From the NCBI RefSeq assembly GCF_026342735.1, contig NZ_JAPEMM010000002.1, positions 744,001 through 808,000 on the forward strand: a DNA stretch of 64,000 nucleotides, written 5' to 3'. How positions within the stretch are numbered: position 1 is the first letter of the stretch; every line of letters begins with the position of its first letter. Position numbers and translations under genes: made by a program. A model generated the notes under the pieces. The model ran no database searches. It saw only the letters and a list, made by a program, of their open reading frames with translations, and was not told the origin of the DNA. Origin of the DNA: Streptomyces sp. NBC_00193. GTDB lineage: Bacteria; Actinomycetota; Actinomycetes; Streptomycetales; Streptomycetaceae. Below are positions 9,318-17,374 of the stretch, in pieces.

Positions 9318-9681
9318 GGGCTGATTGACCCGGGATGGGCGATTCGCCGCCAACGGGCGGGTCGCCCGAATCGGCCCCGGCGACGGGCGACTTGCCCGAA
9401 TTGGACCGTCGCCCGCCGGCCCGTGATGTGAGTCACGCCGGAGGCGTCAACATCATTTCCCCGAGAGGGACGATTCCCTTTTCCCGGTTGGATATTCGCG
9501 AATTCCCGGATCTCTTTCCAAGGTCATCCACCGGGCCGAATGCGGGAAGTTGATCTCCCGGTCGAATTCGTGTCTTGTTCCGGCCCGGCGGGCTCGCCTA
9601 CGGTCACCTCATTCCCGGTGGTCAGCTGCCGAATCCGGCCTCCGCCAGGGCTCTTCCGTCCCCCACGTGAGGAATTCCGCC
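9318..9681. other. 364-bp intergenic leader region with no gene
   Basis: No convincing coding frame is present. The first part (about 9338-9420) holds repeated GGGCGA/TCGCCC and CGCCCGAAT-type words able to form small hairpins, likely the end of the DUF5954 transcript. A Crp-type dyad follows at 9423. The remaining roughly 225 bases up to the LysM gene look like a long 5' leader with several GCCGAAT words. I could not match it to a named riboswitch. Confidence 0.5.
9423..9436. promoter_or_regulatory. Crp-type binding site
   Basis: GTGATGTGAGTCAC fits the Streptomyces Crp consensus GTG-N6-GNCAC exactly. It lies 246 bp upstream of the LysM-transglycosylase start. Streptomyces Crp is known to act on germination and cell-wall lytic genes, so control of this peptidoglycan-hydrolase gene is a sensible inference. 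Confidence 0.55.
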
Positions 9682-10353
9682 ATGCCCGCACACGGAAAGC
9701 ACCGTCGGCCGAAGCAGCACCACGCACTCACCCGCAAGCTGGCCCTCGCCGGTACGGGCAGCGCCGCGCTGGCCCTCCCGCTGATCGGCGCGACCACGGC
9801 CGGGGCGGCCGAGGTGGCCGTCGCCCCGACGACGTACTCCGTGGTCAGCGGCGACACCCTGAGCAAGATCGCGGCCGAGCACTCCATCGGCGGCGGCTGG
9901 CAGCAACTGTACGAAGCCAACAAGAGCATCGTCGGCGCCAACCCCTCGGCCATCCGCCCCGGCCTGAAGCTGAACCTCACGGCGGCCGCCCCCGCCGCCG
10001 CGCCCGCCGCGGCCAAGGCCGCCACCGGCTACGCGAACAACCTCGACGGCTGGATCCGCGAGTCACTCGACGTCATGGCGCAGCACGGAATTCCCGGAAG
10101 CTACGAAGGAATTCACCGCAACATCATGCGCGAATCCTCGGGGAATCCGCTGGCCATCAACAACTGGGACTCCAACGCGGCGGCCGGCATCCCCTCCAAG
10201 GGGCTCCTCCAGGTCATCGACCCGACGTTCAAGGCCTATCACGTCCCCGGCACCCCGATGGACTCCTACGACCCGGTCGCCAACATCACGGCCGCCTGCA
10301 ATTACGCGGCGGCCCGCTACGGTTCGATCGACAACGTCAACGGCGCCTACTGA
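9682..10353 (+). CDS. Secreted LysM / lytic transglycosylase protein
   Basis: 223-aa exported cell-wall enzyme. A basic start (MPAHGKHRRPKQ) leads into a hydrophobic signal sequence ending at about A-A-E near residue 40. One LysM peptidoglycan-binding repeat follows (SVVSGDTLSKIAAEHS, residues about 52-105). After an Ala-rich linker comes an SLT-type transglycosylase domain. Its catalytic Glu is probably in NIMRESSGNP, with GLLQVIDPTF as the conserved second motif. It should cleave glycan strands in the wall during growth or germination. ATG 9682 was chosen because GAGGA lies ten bases upstream and the signal peptide then begins correctly. Confidence 0.87.
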   Translation: MPAHGKHRRPKQHHALTRKLALAGTGSAALALPLIGATTAGAAEVAVAPTTYSVVSGDTLSKIAAEHSIGGGWQQLYEANKSIVGANPSAIRPGLKLNLTAAAPAAAPAAAKAATGYANNLDGWIRESLDVMAQHGIPGSYEGIHRNIMRESSGNPLAINNWDSNAAAGIPSKGLLQVIDPTFKAYHVPGTPMDSYDPVANITAACNYAAARYGSIDNVNGAY

Positions 10354-10428
10354 ACGAGCTCGCGGTGAGCCGCTCCCGGCCACGTCTCCGTCAAGTCGAA
10401 GTCGTGCGCGGGCGGCACGTCCCGGGAA

Positions 10429-11343
10429 TCAGGCGGCGGTACGCGGCCTGCGGGCCCTGGCGCGCACCAGGGTGCGCAGCGGCGCCGTGAACCCGTAGCC
10501 GACGTCCTTGCGCAGAGCCCCGGCACCGGCTCGCTCCACCGCCGTGAGCTGGTGCTCCATGAGCTCCGTCATCGTCACGGCGACCGCCCGCAGCCCAGGT
10601 GCGGTGAGGTCGAGGATGCCGTCCGCGGCGGCGAGCGCCGTACGGGCCCGTCCGCATTCGGCGGCCAGCAGTTCCCGTACGGCCGGGGTGTCGCGGGCCT
10701 GTTCGAGGTCGGCGCGGGTCACCGCATGCTCGGCGAGGCGGGCCCGCGGGATGCAGAGCCGGCCGGCGGCGAGGTCTCCGGCGAGGTCGGCGAGGAAGTC
10801 GACCCGCTGGGCGGCGTCCACGAACCGCCGCCAGCCCGCGGCCTGTTCGGCGTCGGGCCCGCCCTCGTACTGCAGGCCGGTCAAGACGAGCACCCCGGGC
10901 CAGGCGTAGGCGTCGAGGTAGGCCTGGAACTCCTCCTCGGCGGCGAACCCGTCGAAGACCGCCTCCTCGGTGGCCGCCCCGTCGAGGAACCGGAACACCC
11001 AATCGGTGGGCAGACCGCGGGAGTCGACGGCGTGGGCGTAGGCGCGCAGCAGCGGGTCGGGGCTGTCCCCCGTCTCCAGGGCGCGGCGCACCTCGCTGCC
11101 CAGTTCCTTGAGCCCCGCGGCCCGCCGGTCGGCGGAGCCGGTCTCGGCGACGTCGTCGACCCGGTTCATGAAGGCGAGGCCGGCCGCCAGCCAGGGCACG
11201 AGCGGGGGTGCGGCCAGCAGCCGCAGGGCGAGGTACGGCGCGGGTTCCCGGCGCAGGACGCGGCGGGCCGCGTACGTGTAGTCGGCCCGGAGCCGGGGGC
11301 CGGTGATCCCGGCGGTCGTGAGCGTGCTGCGCCAGCTCGGCAT
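10429..11343 (-). CDS. Squalene/phytoene synthase family protein
   Basis: 304-aa member of the trans-isoprenyl-diphosphate head-to-head synthase fold. The first Asp-rich motif is visible as RVDDVAETG near residue 63. The second is FLADLAGDLAAGRLCIP (DxxxD then GR), which aligns with the usual DVAED-GRxYLP site, so the enzyme may be active. No carotenoid or hopanoid partners are nearby, so its product is unknown. It begins 27 bp after the Ser/Thr kinase gene on the same strand and is probably co-transcribed, an unusual pairing. Confidence 0.78.
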   Translation of the reverse strand: MPSWRSTLTTAGITGPRLRADYTYAARRVLRREPAPYLALRLLAAPPLVPWLAAGLAFMNRVDDVAETGSADRRAAGLKELGSEVRRALETGDSPDPLLRAYAHAVDSRGLPTDWVFRFLDGAATEEAVFDGFAAEEEFQAYLDAYAWPGVLVLTGLQYEGGPDAEQAAGWRRFVDAAQRVDFLADLAGDLAAGRLCIPRARLAEHAVTRADLEQARDTPAVRELLAAECGRARTALAAADGILDLTAPGLRAVAVTMTELMEHQLTAVERAGAGALRKDVGYGFTAPLRTLVRARARRPRTAA

Positions 11344-11370
11344 GGTGGTGGTTCTCCGCTTCCCCGGGCG

Positions 11371-13119
11371 TCAGCTCCGGTAGACCTTCTTGACCTTGAA
11401 GTCCGTACCGGCGAGGACGTAGCCGCCCTGTCCGTACTCGTCGCTCATGTAGGGCCGGACCGCGGGGGCGTTCATCCAGGGCGAGACGTTGAGGTAGCGG
11501 GAGCTCGGGTTGTCGACGCCGAGCTCCTTCGTCGACTCGGCGAGCAGGGCGGGCAGGGCGTCCCAGTCGAGCGCCGCCATGTCCATGAGCGGCTCGCCGG
11601 GCTTCACGGTGCCGGACGGGCCGGTGCGCTTGGCGACGCCGCCGCGGTACTGCCAGGAGTCGACGGTCTTGGCTCCGGGTGCGGTGGGGATGTCGGCGAG
11701 CACGTACTCGTCGTAGACCCTCATGTCGACGAAGGTGGTGGTGCCCGTCTGCTGCTTGAGCGCCTCGACGGCGGTGCGGATGTTGGCCGGGTCGATCAGG
11801 CTGCCCTTGGGCGGGGTGACCGGCTTGGGCGTGCTCGCCTTCGGGGCGGGGGTCAGGGCCACGGCGGTGCCCTGGGCCGGGGAGGCCGGGCCGGAGGCGG
11901 ACGGGGTGTCCGCGGCCTTCGTGTCGCCGCCCTTGCCCGCGGAGCCGCCCGCGTTCCCGTCGGGCAGCCACTTCACGAGGCCGACGACGCCCGCGGCCAG
12001 GACCACCGCGAGGAGTCCGGCGAGCAGGGCCGGGCGACGGCGCCGGCGCGGGGAGGGCGGTGCGGGGAGGCTCACGGGGACGGTGAACGCGTACGGGTTG
12101 CCCGCGCCCGGAACGAACGGGGTCGGCGTCGGCATCGGCGTCTGCGGTGTCTGAGCGGGGCCGTGCGCCGCCGCCGGTATCGGTACGGGTCCCATGGCGG
12201 GACCGGGGACCGGGGTGGCCGGCCCGAAGCTCCCGAAGGCGACCGCCGGTACCACCGGGGAGCCACCACCGAGAGCACTGCTCGCACTGCGGAGCAGCGC
12301 TTCCAGTTCCTCGGCGTCGGGCCGCACGGACAGGTCCCGCACCAGCAGCCGTTCCAGTACGGGTCCCAGCGGGCCGGACCGGACCGGCGCGGGGATCGGC
12401 TCGTCGAGCACCGCGACCACGGTGGCCAGGCTGGTGGCCCGGCGCAGCGGATGCACCCCCTCCGCGGCCACGTACAGCAGCATCCCGAGCGACCACAGGT
12501 CGGAGGCGGCGAGCCCCTCCTCGCCGCGCGCCCGCTCGGGCGCGATGTACTCCGGCGAGCCGATCAGGGCTCCGGTCGAGGTCAGCCCGGTCGCCCCGTG
12601 CAGCGCGGCGATCCCGAAGTCGGTGAGCACCGCGGAGCCGCCGGGGCGCAGGAGCACGTTGGCCGGTTTCACGTCGCGGTGCAGCACCCCCTCCGCGTGT
12701 GCGGCCCGCAGGGCGGAGAGCAGGTCGAGCGCGAGGCGCAGCACGTCCGCCACCGGCATCGGTCCGGCCTCCAGCCGGTCGGCCAGGGAGCCGCCCCTGA
12801 CGAGCTCCATGACGATCCACGGGTGGCCGTCGGAGCCGGGCTCGGGCTCCACGATGTGGTGGATCGTGACCACGTTCGGGTGGGCGAGCCGGGCGAGGGC
12901 CCGGGCCTCGCGGACGGCCCGTTCGCGCAGTTGGACGACGAGCCCGGGCTGCGCCGCGGCGGTCGCCGGGTCCGGCGGCCGCACCTCCTTGAGGGCGACC
13001 TCCCGGTCGAGCGCGATGTCGCGGGCGAGCCACACTGTCCCCATACCGCCGCTGCCCAGGGGGCGGGCGAGTTCGAATCGCCCGTCGATCAACCGTCTGC
13101 CGGCCTCACTGCTGTCCAT
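11371..13119 (-). CDS. Membrane Ser/Thr protein kinase (PknB type) with extracellular domain
   Basis: 582-aa Hanks-type kinase. The cytoplasmic kinase domain (residues about 14-275) has the P-loop GSGGMG, the ATP-binding Lys in VALKEV, the catalytic loop HRDVKPAN, TDFG and the APE motif IAPERARG. A Pro-rich juxtamembrane linker leads to a basic stretch and a single membrane helix (about residues 355-375: LLAGLLAVVLAAGVVGLVKW). The remaining roughly 200 residues are outside and lack PASTA repeats, so the sensor domain is of unknown type. The squalene-synthase-like gene follows in the same operon. ATG start at 13119. Confidence 0.9.
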   Translation of the reverse strand: MDSSEAGRRLIDGRFELARPLGSGGMGTVWLARDIALDREVALKEVRPPDPATAAAQPGLVVQLRERAVREARALARLAHPNVVTIHHIVEPEPGSDGHPWIVMELVRGGSLADRLEAGPMPVADVLRLALDLLSALRAAHAEGVLHRDVKPANVLLRPGGSAVLTDFGIAALHGATGLTSTGALIGSPEYIAPERARGEEGLAASDLWSLGMLLYVAAEGVHPLRRATSLATVVAVLDEPIPAPVRSGPLGPVLERLLVRDLSVRPDAEELEALLRSASSALGGGSPVVPAVAFGSFGPATPVPGPAMGPVPIPAAAHGPAQTPQTPMPTPTPFVPGAGNPYAFTVPVSLPAPPSPRRRRRPALLAGLLAVVLAAGVVGLVKWLPDGNAGGSAGKGGDTKAADTPSASGPASPAQGTAVALTPAPKASTPKPVTPPKGSLIDPANIRTAVEALKQQTGTTTFVDMRVYDEYVLADIPTAPGAKTVDSWQYRGGVAKRTGPSGTVKPGEPLMDMAALDWDALPALLAESTKELGVDNPSSRYLNVSPWMNAPAVRPYMSDEYGQGGYVLAGTDFKVKKVYRS

Positions 13120-13290
13120 GGCCGGTCATCGTAAGCGCCGCCACCGACGCCGGTGCACCCGTACCGGGACGTGGACGTCACGGCCCCCGGCCCGGCCCCG
13201 GCCCGGGCCCCGCGCGTGGGCGCCGCACACCGTGGGTAGTGTCCCTGCCCGATGACCCCGAGGGGCCGAGGCCCGGACGGAGGTGGAACG

Positions 13291-13776
13291 GTGTCCGTGT
13301 GGCTCCCGCCCGCCGAGTACCTCAAGACCATCCCCCGGGCGACCGGTTACGCCTGCCTCTACTTCACCGACACCGGCGGCCGCCCGGTGCAGCTGCGTGC
13401 GACGTACGCCACGGAGACCTGGCAGTGGCCCGGCGGGAACATGGACCACGGCGAGACGCCCTGGGAGTGCGCGCTCCGGGAGTGCCTGGAGGAGACGGGC
13501 ATCGCCTTCGAGGGCGAGCGGAAGCTGTTGGGCACGCAGTTCATCGCCCACCGGGGCGAGGCCTGGCCCGCGAACCACATCGGCTTCCTCTTCGACGGCG
13601 GCACCCTCACCGACGAACAGATCGCCGCGATCGTCCTCGACCCCGAGGAGCACAGCGAGGTACGGGTCCACTCGGTGCGGGAGTGGCAGGCGCTCATGAC
13701 CCCCGTGAACTTCGCCCGCCTACGGGAGATCGACGCGGCCCGCCGTACCGGCACGGTGGCCTACATGGAGCACTGA
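13291..13776 (+). CDS. Nudix hydrolase
   Basis: 161-aa pyrophosphohydrolase. The Nudix box is complete (GGNMDHGETPWECALRECLE then ETGI, fitting GX5EX7REUXEEXGU), so it should bind Mg and cleave a nucleoside diphosphate linked to X. GTG 13291 is preceded by GGAGG with seven-base spacing and is preferred over the ATG at 13252, which lacks a ribosome site. It is divergent from the kinase gene across about 170 bp. The substrate is unknown. Confidence 0.87.
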   Translation: MSVWLPPAEYLKTIPRATGYACLYFTDTGGRPVQLRATYATETWQWPGGNMDHGETPWECALRECLEETGIAFEGERKLLGTQFIAHRGEAWPANHIGFLFDGGTLTDEQIAAIVLDPEEHSEVRVHSVREWQALMTPVNFARLREIDAARRTGTVAYMEH

Positions 13777-13789
13777 CCCGGCCCGCCGG

Positions 13790-14056
13790 TCAGTTGCGGG
13801 AGTTGCCGAAGAGGAGGCGGCAGGCGACGAGGAGAACGAAGGAGCCCGCGATGGCGGAGCCCCAGGTCGCGAGGTCGAAGAAGTCGTTCTGGATCGGCCG
13901 GTCCAGGAACTTGGCCGAGAGCCAGCCTCCGGTGAAGGCGCCTGCGATGCCGATGAGGGTGGTCCCGATCAGGCCGCCCGGATCACGGCCGGGCAGCAGG
14001 ACCTTGGCGATCCCGCCCGCCAGCAGTCCGAGGATGATCCAGCCGATGATGCCCAT
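13790..14056 (-). CDS. GlsB/YeaQ/YmgE family stress membrane protein
   Basis: 88-aa small integral membrane protein with three hydrophobic segments (IIGWIILGLLAGGIAKVLL, a Gly-rich middle helix, and AIAGSFVLLVACRLLF). The GLLAGGIAK and GRDPGGLIGTTLIGIAGA patterns are typical of the transglycosylase-associated/GlsB family, linked to general stress. It converges on the Nudix gene with a 13-bp gap. Its promoter region carries a 24-bp tandem repeat. Confidence 0.88.
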   Translation of the reverse strand: MGIIGWIILGLLAGGIAKVLLPGRDPGGLIGTTLIGIAGAFTGGWLSAKFLDRPIQNDFFDLATWGSAIAGSFVLLVACRLLFGNSRN

Positions 14057-14078
14057 GCCCGTTCACTCCGCTTCGATG

Positions 14079-14126
14079 TGCGCGCGTCGTCCATTCAGGT
14101 CCTGCGCGCGACGTCCGTTCAGGTCT
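14079..14126. repeat. 24-bp tandem direct repeat upstream of the GlsB-family gene
   Basis: Two adjacent 24-bp units (14079-14102 and 14103-14126) match at 21 of 24 positions, sharing TGCGCGCG and TTCAGGTC cores. They lie 23-70 bp upstream of the GlsB-family start on the opposite strand, in promoter position. They could be a doubled operator or sigma-factor element, or simply a recent duplication. Confidence 0.5.
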
Positions 14127-14161
14127 CACGAGGAGAGACGCGTGAACAGGTGAAACGGTTC

Positions 14162-14482
14162 TCAGCCGGGCCGGCGGACCTCGGGGGCGGGCCGCAGGAC
14201 GGCCACCGCCGCCAGGCCGAGCACGGCCGCTCCCGCCGCCAGGAAACCGCCGCGGGAGCGCCAGGACAGCACCGACCACGTCGACTGGGCGGAGGCGAAC
14301 GAGCCCGCGCTCAGTACGGATCCCACCGAGGCGGCCGACAGGGCCGAGCCGATCGAGCCGACCGACAGCACGCTGCCGACCGATCCGATGGACAGGATCG
14401 ATCCCACCGAACCGATGGAGAGGATCGATCCCTTGGAGCGGAGCGAGAGGAACGAACCGTAGTCGGCAACCATGCGGATCAT
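14162..14482 (-). CDS. Small Ser/Gly repeat protein with C-terminal membrane helix
   Basis: 106-aa protein of unknown function. Residues about 16-75 are built from roughly six nine-residue repeats of the form GSxLSxGSV, placing Ser at nearly every third position. A hydrophobic segment then follows (GFLAAGAAVLGLAAVAVL). The stop codon of the transporter upstream overlaps this ATG as ATGA (14482-14479), so the two are translationally coupled. Similar Ser-Ile-Gly-Ser-Val proteins occur in other actinomycetes as hypotheticals. The period-3 Ser pattern could suit a solenoid or an extended helix, but no role is known. Confidence 0.72.
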   Translation of the reverse strand: MIRMVADYGSFLSLRSKGSILSIGSVGSILSIGSVGSVLSVGSIGSALSAASVGSVLSAGSFASAQSTWSVLSWRSRGGFLAAGAAVLGLAAVAVLRPAPEVRRPG

Positions 14483-15444
14483 GCTGCCACACCGGCCATC
14501 GGCGCCGGCTGAGGCGCGGAAGGAGGCGCGGAAGGAGGCGCGGAGGGAGGAGCGGAAGGAGGCACGGGCTTGGACGCGGTCTGAGGCGCGGGCTTGGACC
14601 CGGACTGGGGCGCGGCGGTCGCCGTCTGCCGCGGGGCCCGGGTGAGCAACAGCACGCCCCGGGCCGCCGCGAGCGCCCCGGCCACGGCCAACAGGACCCC
14701 GAAGGCGCCGCCGTGGATGCGTTCGCCGAGCAGGATCATGCCGATCGCGGCCGCGGCCAGCGGGTTGGTCAGGTTGACCACCGCGAGCGGGGCGCCGAGG
14801 CCGCCCCGGTAGGCCCGCTGGGACAGGAGCATCCCGCCGACCGCGAAGACCACCACGAGCAGCGCCACCGAGACGACGCGGACGCTGAGCAGGGACCCGC
14901 CCCGGCCGCCCGCCACGGCGACGGTCTGGGTCAGGGCGGAGGCTGCCGCGGAGGCCAGCCCGGACGCCGTCGCGTGGCGCAGCCCCGAGCGGGTGTCGCT
15001 CCGTGCGGTCAGCAGCATGATCACCGCGGCCGTGGCTCCGGATACGGCGAGCGCTTCGGCCAGGGTCAGGGTCTCGTCGGGGGACGGGCCGGAGGCGGGC
15101 AGCAGGAGCAGGCCGAGGCCGACGACGGTGGCCAGGGTGCCGCGCCATTCGCTGGCCACGACCCGCCTTCCGGCGCCGCGGGCGCCCAGCGGTACGGCGG
15201 CGACGAGGGTGAGCGCGCCGAGCGGCTGGACCAGGGTGAGCGGCCCGTACCGCAGGGCGGCGGCGTGCAGGAGCGCGGCGGCGGCGTTCAGGCCGGCCGA
15301 CCACCACCAGGCGCCGTTGCCGAGCAGTGCCGCGGTGCTGCGGGCGACCGCGCGGCGGGCGAGGCGTTCCTGGGCGACGGCGGCGGCCGCGTAGGTGACG
15401 GCCGCGGCGAGGCAGAGCAGGACGGCGAGGACCGTGGCGTTCAC
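14479..15444 (-). CDS. EamA/DMT-family transporter
   Basis: 321-aa multi-helix membrane protein of the drug/metabolite transporter superfamily. About ten hydrophobic segments form two related halves, followed by a low-complexity Pro/Ser/Ala cytoplasmic tail with PPSAPPSAPPSAPPSAP repeats. GTG 15444 overlaps the stop codon of the PAP2 gene (GTGA), and its own stop overlaps the next start (ATGA). The three genes therefore form one tightly coupled operon. The substrate is unknown; the neighbouring lipid phosphatase-like gene suggests a membrane-related role, which is only inference. Confidence 0.83.
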   Translation of the reverse strand: MNATVLAVLLCLAAAVTYAAAAVAQERLARRAVARSTAALLGNGAWWWSAGLNAAAALLHAAALRYGPLTLVQPLGALTLVAAVPLGARGAGRRVVASEWRGTLATVVGLGLLLLPASGPSPDETLTLAEALAVSGATAAVIMLLTARSDTRSGLRHATASGLASAAASALTQTVAVAGGRGGSLLSVRVVSVALLVVVFAVGGMLLSQRAYRGGLGAPLAVVNLTNPLAAAAIGMILLGERIHGGAFGVLLAVAGALAAARGVLLLTRAPRQTATAAPQSGSKPAPQTASKPVPPSAPPSAPPSAPPSAPQPAPMAGVAA

Positions 15445-16289
15445 CGGACCGCTCCTACGGGCTCCATCGGCTCTGCGGGCCTCGGGGCGCCCGGACCGGC
15501 AGCCGTCGGCACGGGCAGCGCCGCGGAACGCGGGACCGGCACGCTCCGCCGGGCGACGAGCGACCGGCCGACCGGGCGCGGGACCAGCAGCAGGGCGGCT
15601 CCGAGGAGCAGCGTGGCGACGACGGCGTCGAGCCAGTAGTGGTTGGCCGTGCCGACGACCACGAGCAGGGTCACCAGCGGGTGCAGCAGCCACAGGGCGC
15701 GCCACCGCGAGGAGGTGGCGGCGATCATGCCGAGGGCCAGCATCAGCGCCCATCCGAAGTGCAGCGAGGGCATCGCGGCGAACTGGTTGGCCATGGTGTC
15801 GGCGGCGGGCGCGGCTCCGTAGACGGTCGGGCCGTAGACCTGGCCGGTGTCGATCAGGTGGGCCTCGCCCAGCATCCGCGGGGGTGCGAGCGGGAAGGCC
15901 AGGTGGATGACGAGGGCCGCGCCGGTCAGGACGGCCAGGACCCGGCGGGTCCAGAGGTAGTGCGCGGGGCGGCGTACGTAGAGCCAGACGAGGAAGAGCA
16001 CCGTGGCGGGGAAGTGCACGGCCGCGTAGTAGGTGTTCGCGGTGTGCACGAGGGCGTCGCTGTGCAGGAGCAGGCGCTGGACCAGGCCTTCGCCGGGCAG
16101 GTGCAGGGTGCGCTCGGCGTCCCAGATCCGGGTGGCGTTGCGGAAGGCTTCCTCCGTGCGGCCGGTGGCGAGCGTACGGCCGCACTTGTAGACCGCGAAG
16201 AGGCCCACGACGAGCAGGAGCTCGCGTATGAGGCGGCGGCGGGCGCCCGGCCCCGCGCCGGCCCCGACGGGTGTGGTGTGGGAGGTCAT
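15441..16289 (-). CDS. PAP2-superfamily membrane phosphatase/transferase
   Basis: 282-aa polytopic membrane protein. The PAP2 active-site elements are present: MPSLHFGWA (catalytic His in the P-S-L-H motif) and GTANHYWLDAVVA (second His and Asp). R-M-L-G before them matches the inositol-phosphotransferase-like branch (AUR1-type). It probably acts on lipid phosphates at the outer membrane face. ATG 16289 is preferred; a GTG at 16313 would add eight residues. It heads the PAP2-DMT-repeat-protein operon and faces a TetR gene across a region with three operator-like dyads. Confidence 0.82.
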   Translation of the reverse strand: MTSHTTPVGAGAGPGARRRLIRELLLVVGLFAVYKCGRTLATGRTEEAFRNATRIWDAERTLHLPGEGLVQRLLLHSDALVHTANTYYAAVHFPATVLFLVWLYVRRPAHYLWTRRVLAVLTGAALVIHLAFPLAPPRMLGEAHLIDTGQVYGPTVYGAAPAADTMANQFAAMPSLHFGWALMLALGMIAATSSRWRALWLLHPLVTLLVVVGTANHYWLDAVVATLLLGAALLLVPRPVGRSLVARRSVPVPRSAALPVPTAAGPGAPRPAEPMEPVGAVR

Positions 16290-16340
16290 CCCCCGGTCTC
16301 GCTTCCTGTACACAGCTCTGGCTCACAATCGACACACCAG

Positions 16341-16383
16341 TGTATCGATACATTCTCGTATCGATACGAGTGTGTACCGATAC
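16341..16383. promoter_or_regulatory. Triple palindromic operator between TetR and PAP2 genes
   Basis: Three copies of a 10-bp dyad start exactly 16 bp apart: GTATCGATAC (16342), GTATCGATAC (16358) and GTACCGATAC (16374). The first two extend to perfect 12-bp palindromes. They occupy the divergent promoter region of the PAP2 operon and the TetR gene. TetR proteins bind such dyads, so this is the likely operator for autoregulation and operon repression. Confidence 0.72.
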
Positions 16384-16504
16384 GCTCGCGTTCCCGTAGA
16401 CTTTCACTAGAGCCCACTGCCCCGCGACCGAAAAAAATCGGCCATCATGACGAGGGCCCACCCGGCCACACCGGCCGGAACGCAGCATCGAGGAGAGCCG
16501 CCCC

Positions 16505-17149
16505 ATGACGTCGCCGACGCCGGAAGCCGCCCCGGCCCCCGCGCGCCGCTCCAAGATCACGCCGGAGCGCGAGCAGCAGCTCTACGACGCCGTCCTGGAG
16601 CAGCTGCGCGAGGACGGCTACGAGGCGCTGACCATGGAGAAGATCGCCGCCCGGGCCACCTGCGGAAAGTCCACGCTCTACCGGCAGTGGAAGACCAAAC
16701 CGCAGCTCGTCGCCGCCGCCCTGCGCGCGGACCGGCGCGGGACCCTCGCCGCGGTGGACACCGGAACCCTGCCGGGCGACCTGCGCGAGGCGGCCCGGAT
16801 CGCCGCCTGCACCTCGGGGAACGACACCCGGCTGATGCAGGCCCTCGGGCACGCGGTGCTGAGCGACGAGGAGCTGAAGGCGGCCCTGCGCGAGGCTCTG
16901 GTGGAGCCGGAGCTGGCGGCGTTCGACTCGATCGTGGCGCGGGCCGTGGCCCGGGGCGAGCTCGCCCCCGGACACCCTGCCGTGGAGTTCCTGCCGGCGC
17001 AGCTGATGGGCGTGCTGCGCATCCGGCCCGTGCTGGAGGGCCGCTTCGCCGACGCCGAGTACCTCGTGCGGTTCGTCGACGCCTGCCTGCTGCCGGTGCT
17101 GGGCGCGGCCCCGCCGGAGGCGGACCGGGCCCCTGAACCGGGCGCCTGA
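16505..17149 (+). CDS. TetR-family transcriptional repressor
   Basis: 214-aa regulator with an N-terminal HTH (MEKIAARATCGKSTLYRQWK, residues about 44-63) and an effector domain of the TetR_C type. It is divergent from the PAP2-DMT-repeat operon and is the probable ligand of the triple dyad in between. ATG 16505 follows GAGGAGAGCC with suitable spacing. The 3' end and following bases (17132-17178) contain four copies of CCTGAACC at 12-14 bp spacing that straddle the stop codon. Confidence 0.86.
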   Translation: MTSPTPEAAPAPARRSKITPEREQQLYDAVLEQLREDGYEALTMEKIAARATCGKSTLYRQWKTKPQLVAAALRADRRGTLAAVDTGTLPGDLREAARIAACTSGNDTRLMQALGHAVLSDEELKAALREALVEPELAAFDSIVARAVARGELAPGHPAVEFLPAQLMGVLRIRPVLEGRFADAEYLVRFVDACLLPVLGAAPPEADRAPEPGA

Positions 17150-17338
17150 ACCGGGACCTGAACCAGGCCCCCTGAACCAGCGGGCCGCCGTCCTTGATGA
17201 CCGGACGGTGACCCGCTCGCGCTGCCTCGTGGGGACGGTGGCAGCGCAGCCCCCGGACCGGACGGCGGGCACTCCCTCGCGGAGTGACCGCCGACCGGTC
17301 CGTGTGGCTTTCCCGCCGGCTTTGCCGCCGGCTTCGGT

Positions 17339-17356
17339 GCCGCCCTTCCGGGCGGC
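17339..17356. terminator. Hairpin terminator between convergent genes
   Basis: GCCGCCC-TTCC-GGGCGGC is a perfect 7-bp stem with a 4-base loop, located between the TetR gene and the convergent TerD gene. A second stem, GCCGGC-TTTGCC-GCCGGC, lies just before it. No U-tract follows, as is common for high-GC actinomycete terminators. Confidence 0.5.
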
Positions 17357-17374
17357 TCTCCGTGTGGAGCCCGC

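Noticed and set aside
9437-9681. A ydaO (c-di-AMP) riboswitch upstream of the LysM-transglycosylase gene
   Set aside because: GCCGAATCCG-like words tempted this call, but the other conserved blocks of the class could not be found by eye.
10429-11343. A carotenoid or hopanoid biosynthetic cluster
   Set aside because: Only the synthase-like gene is present; no desaturase, cyclase or prenyl-diphosphate synthase lies nearby.
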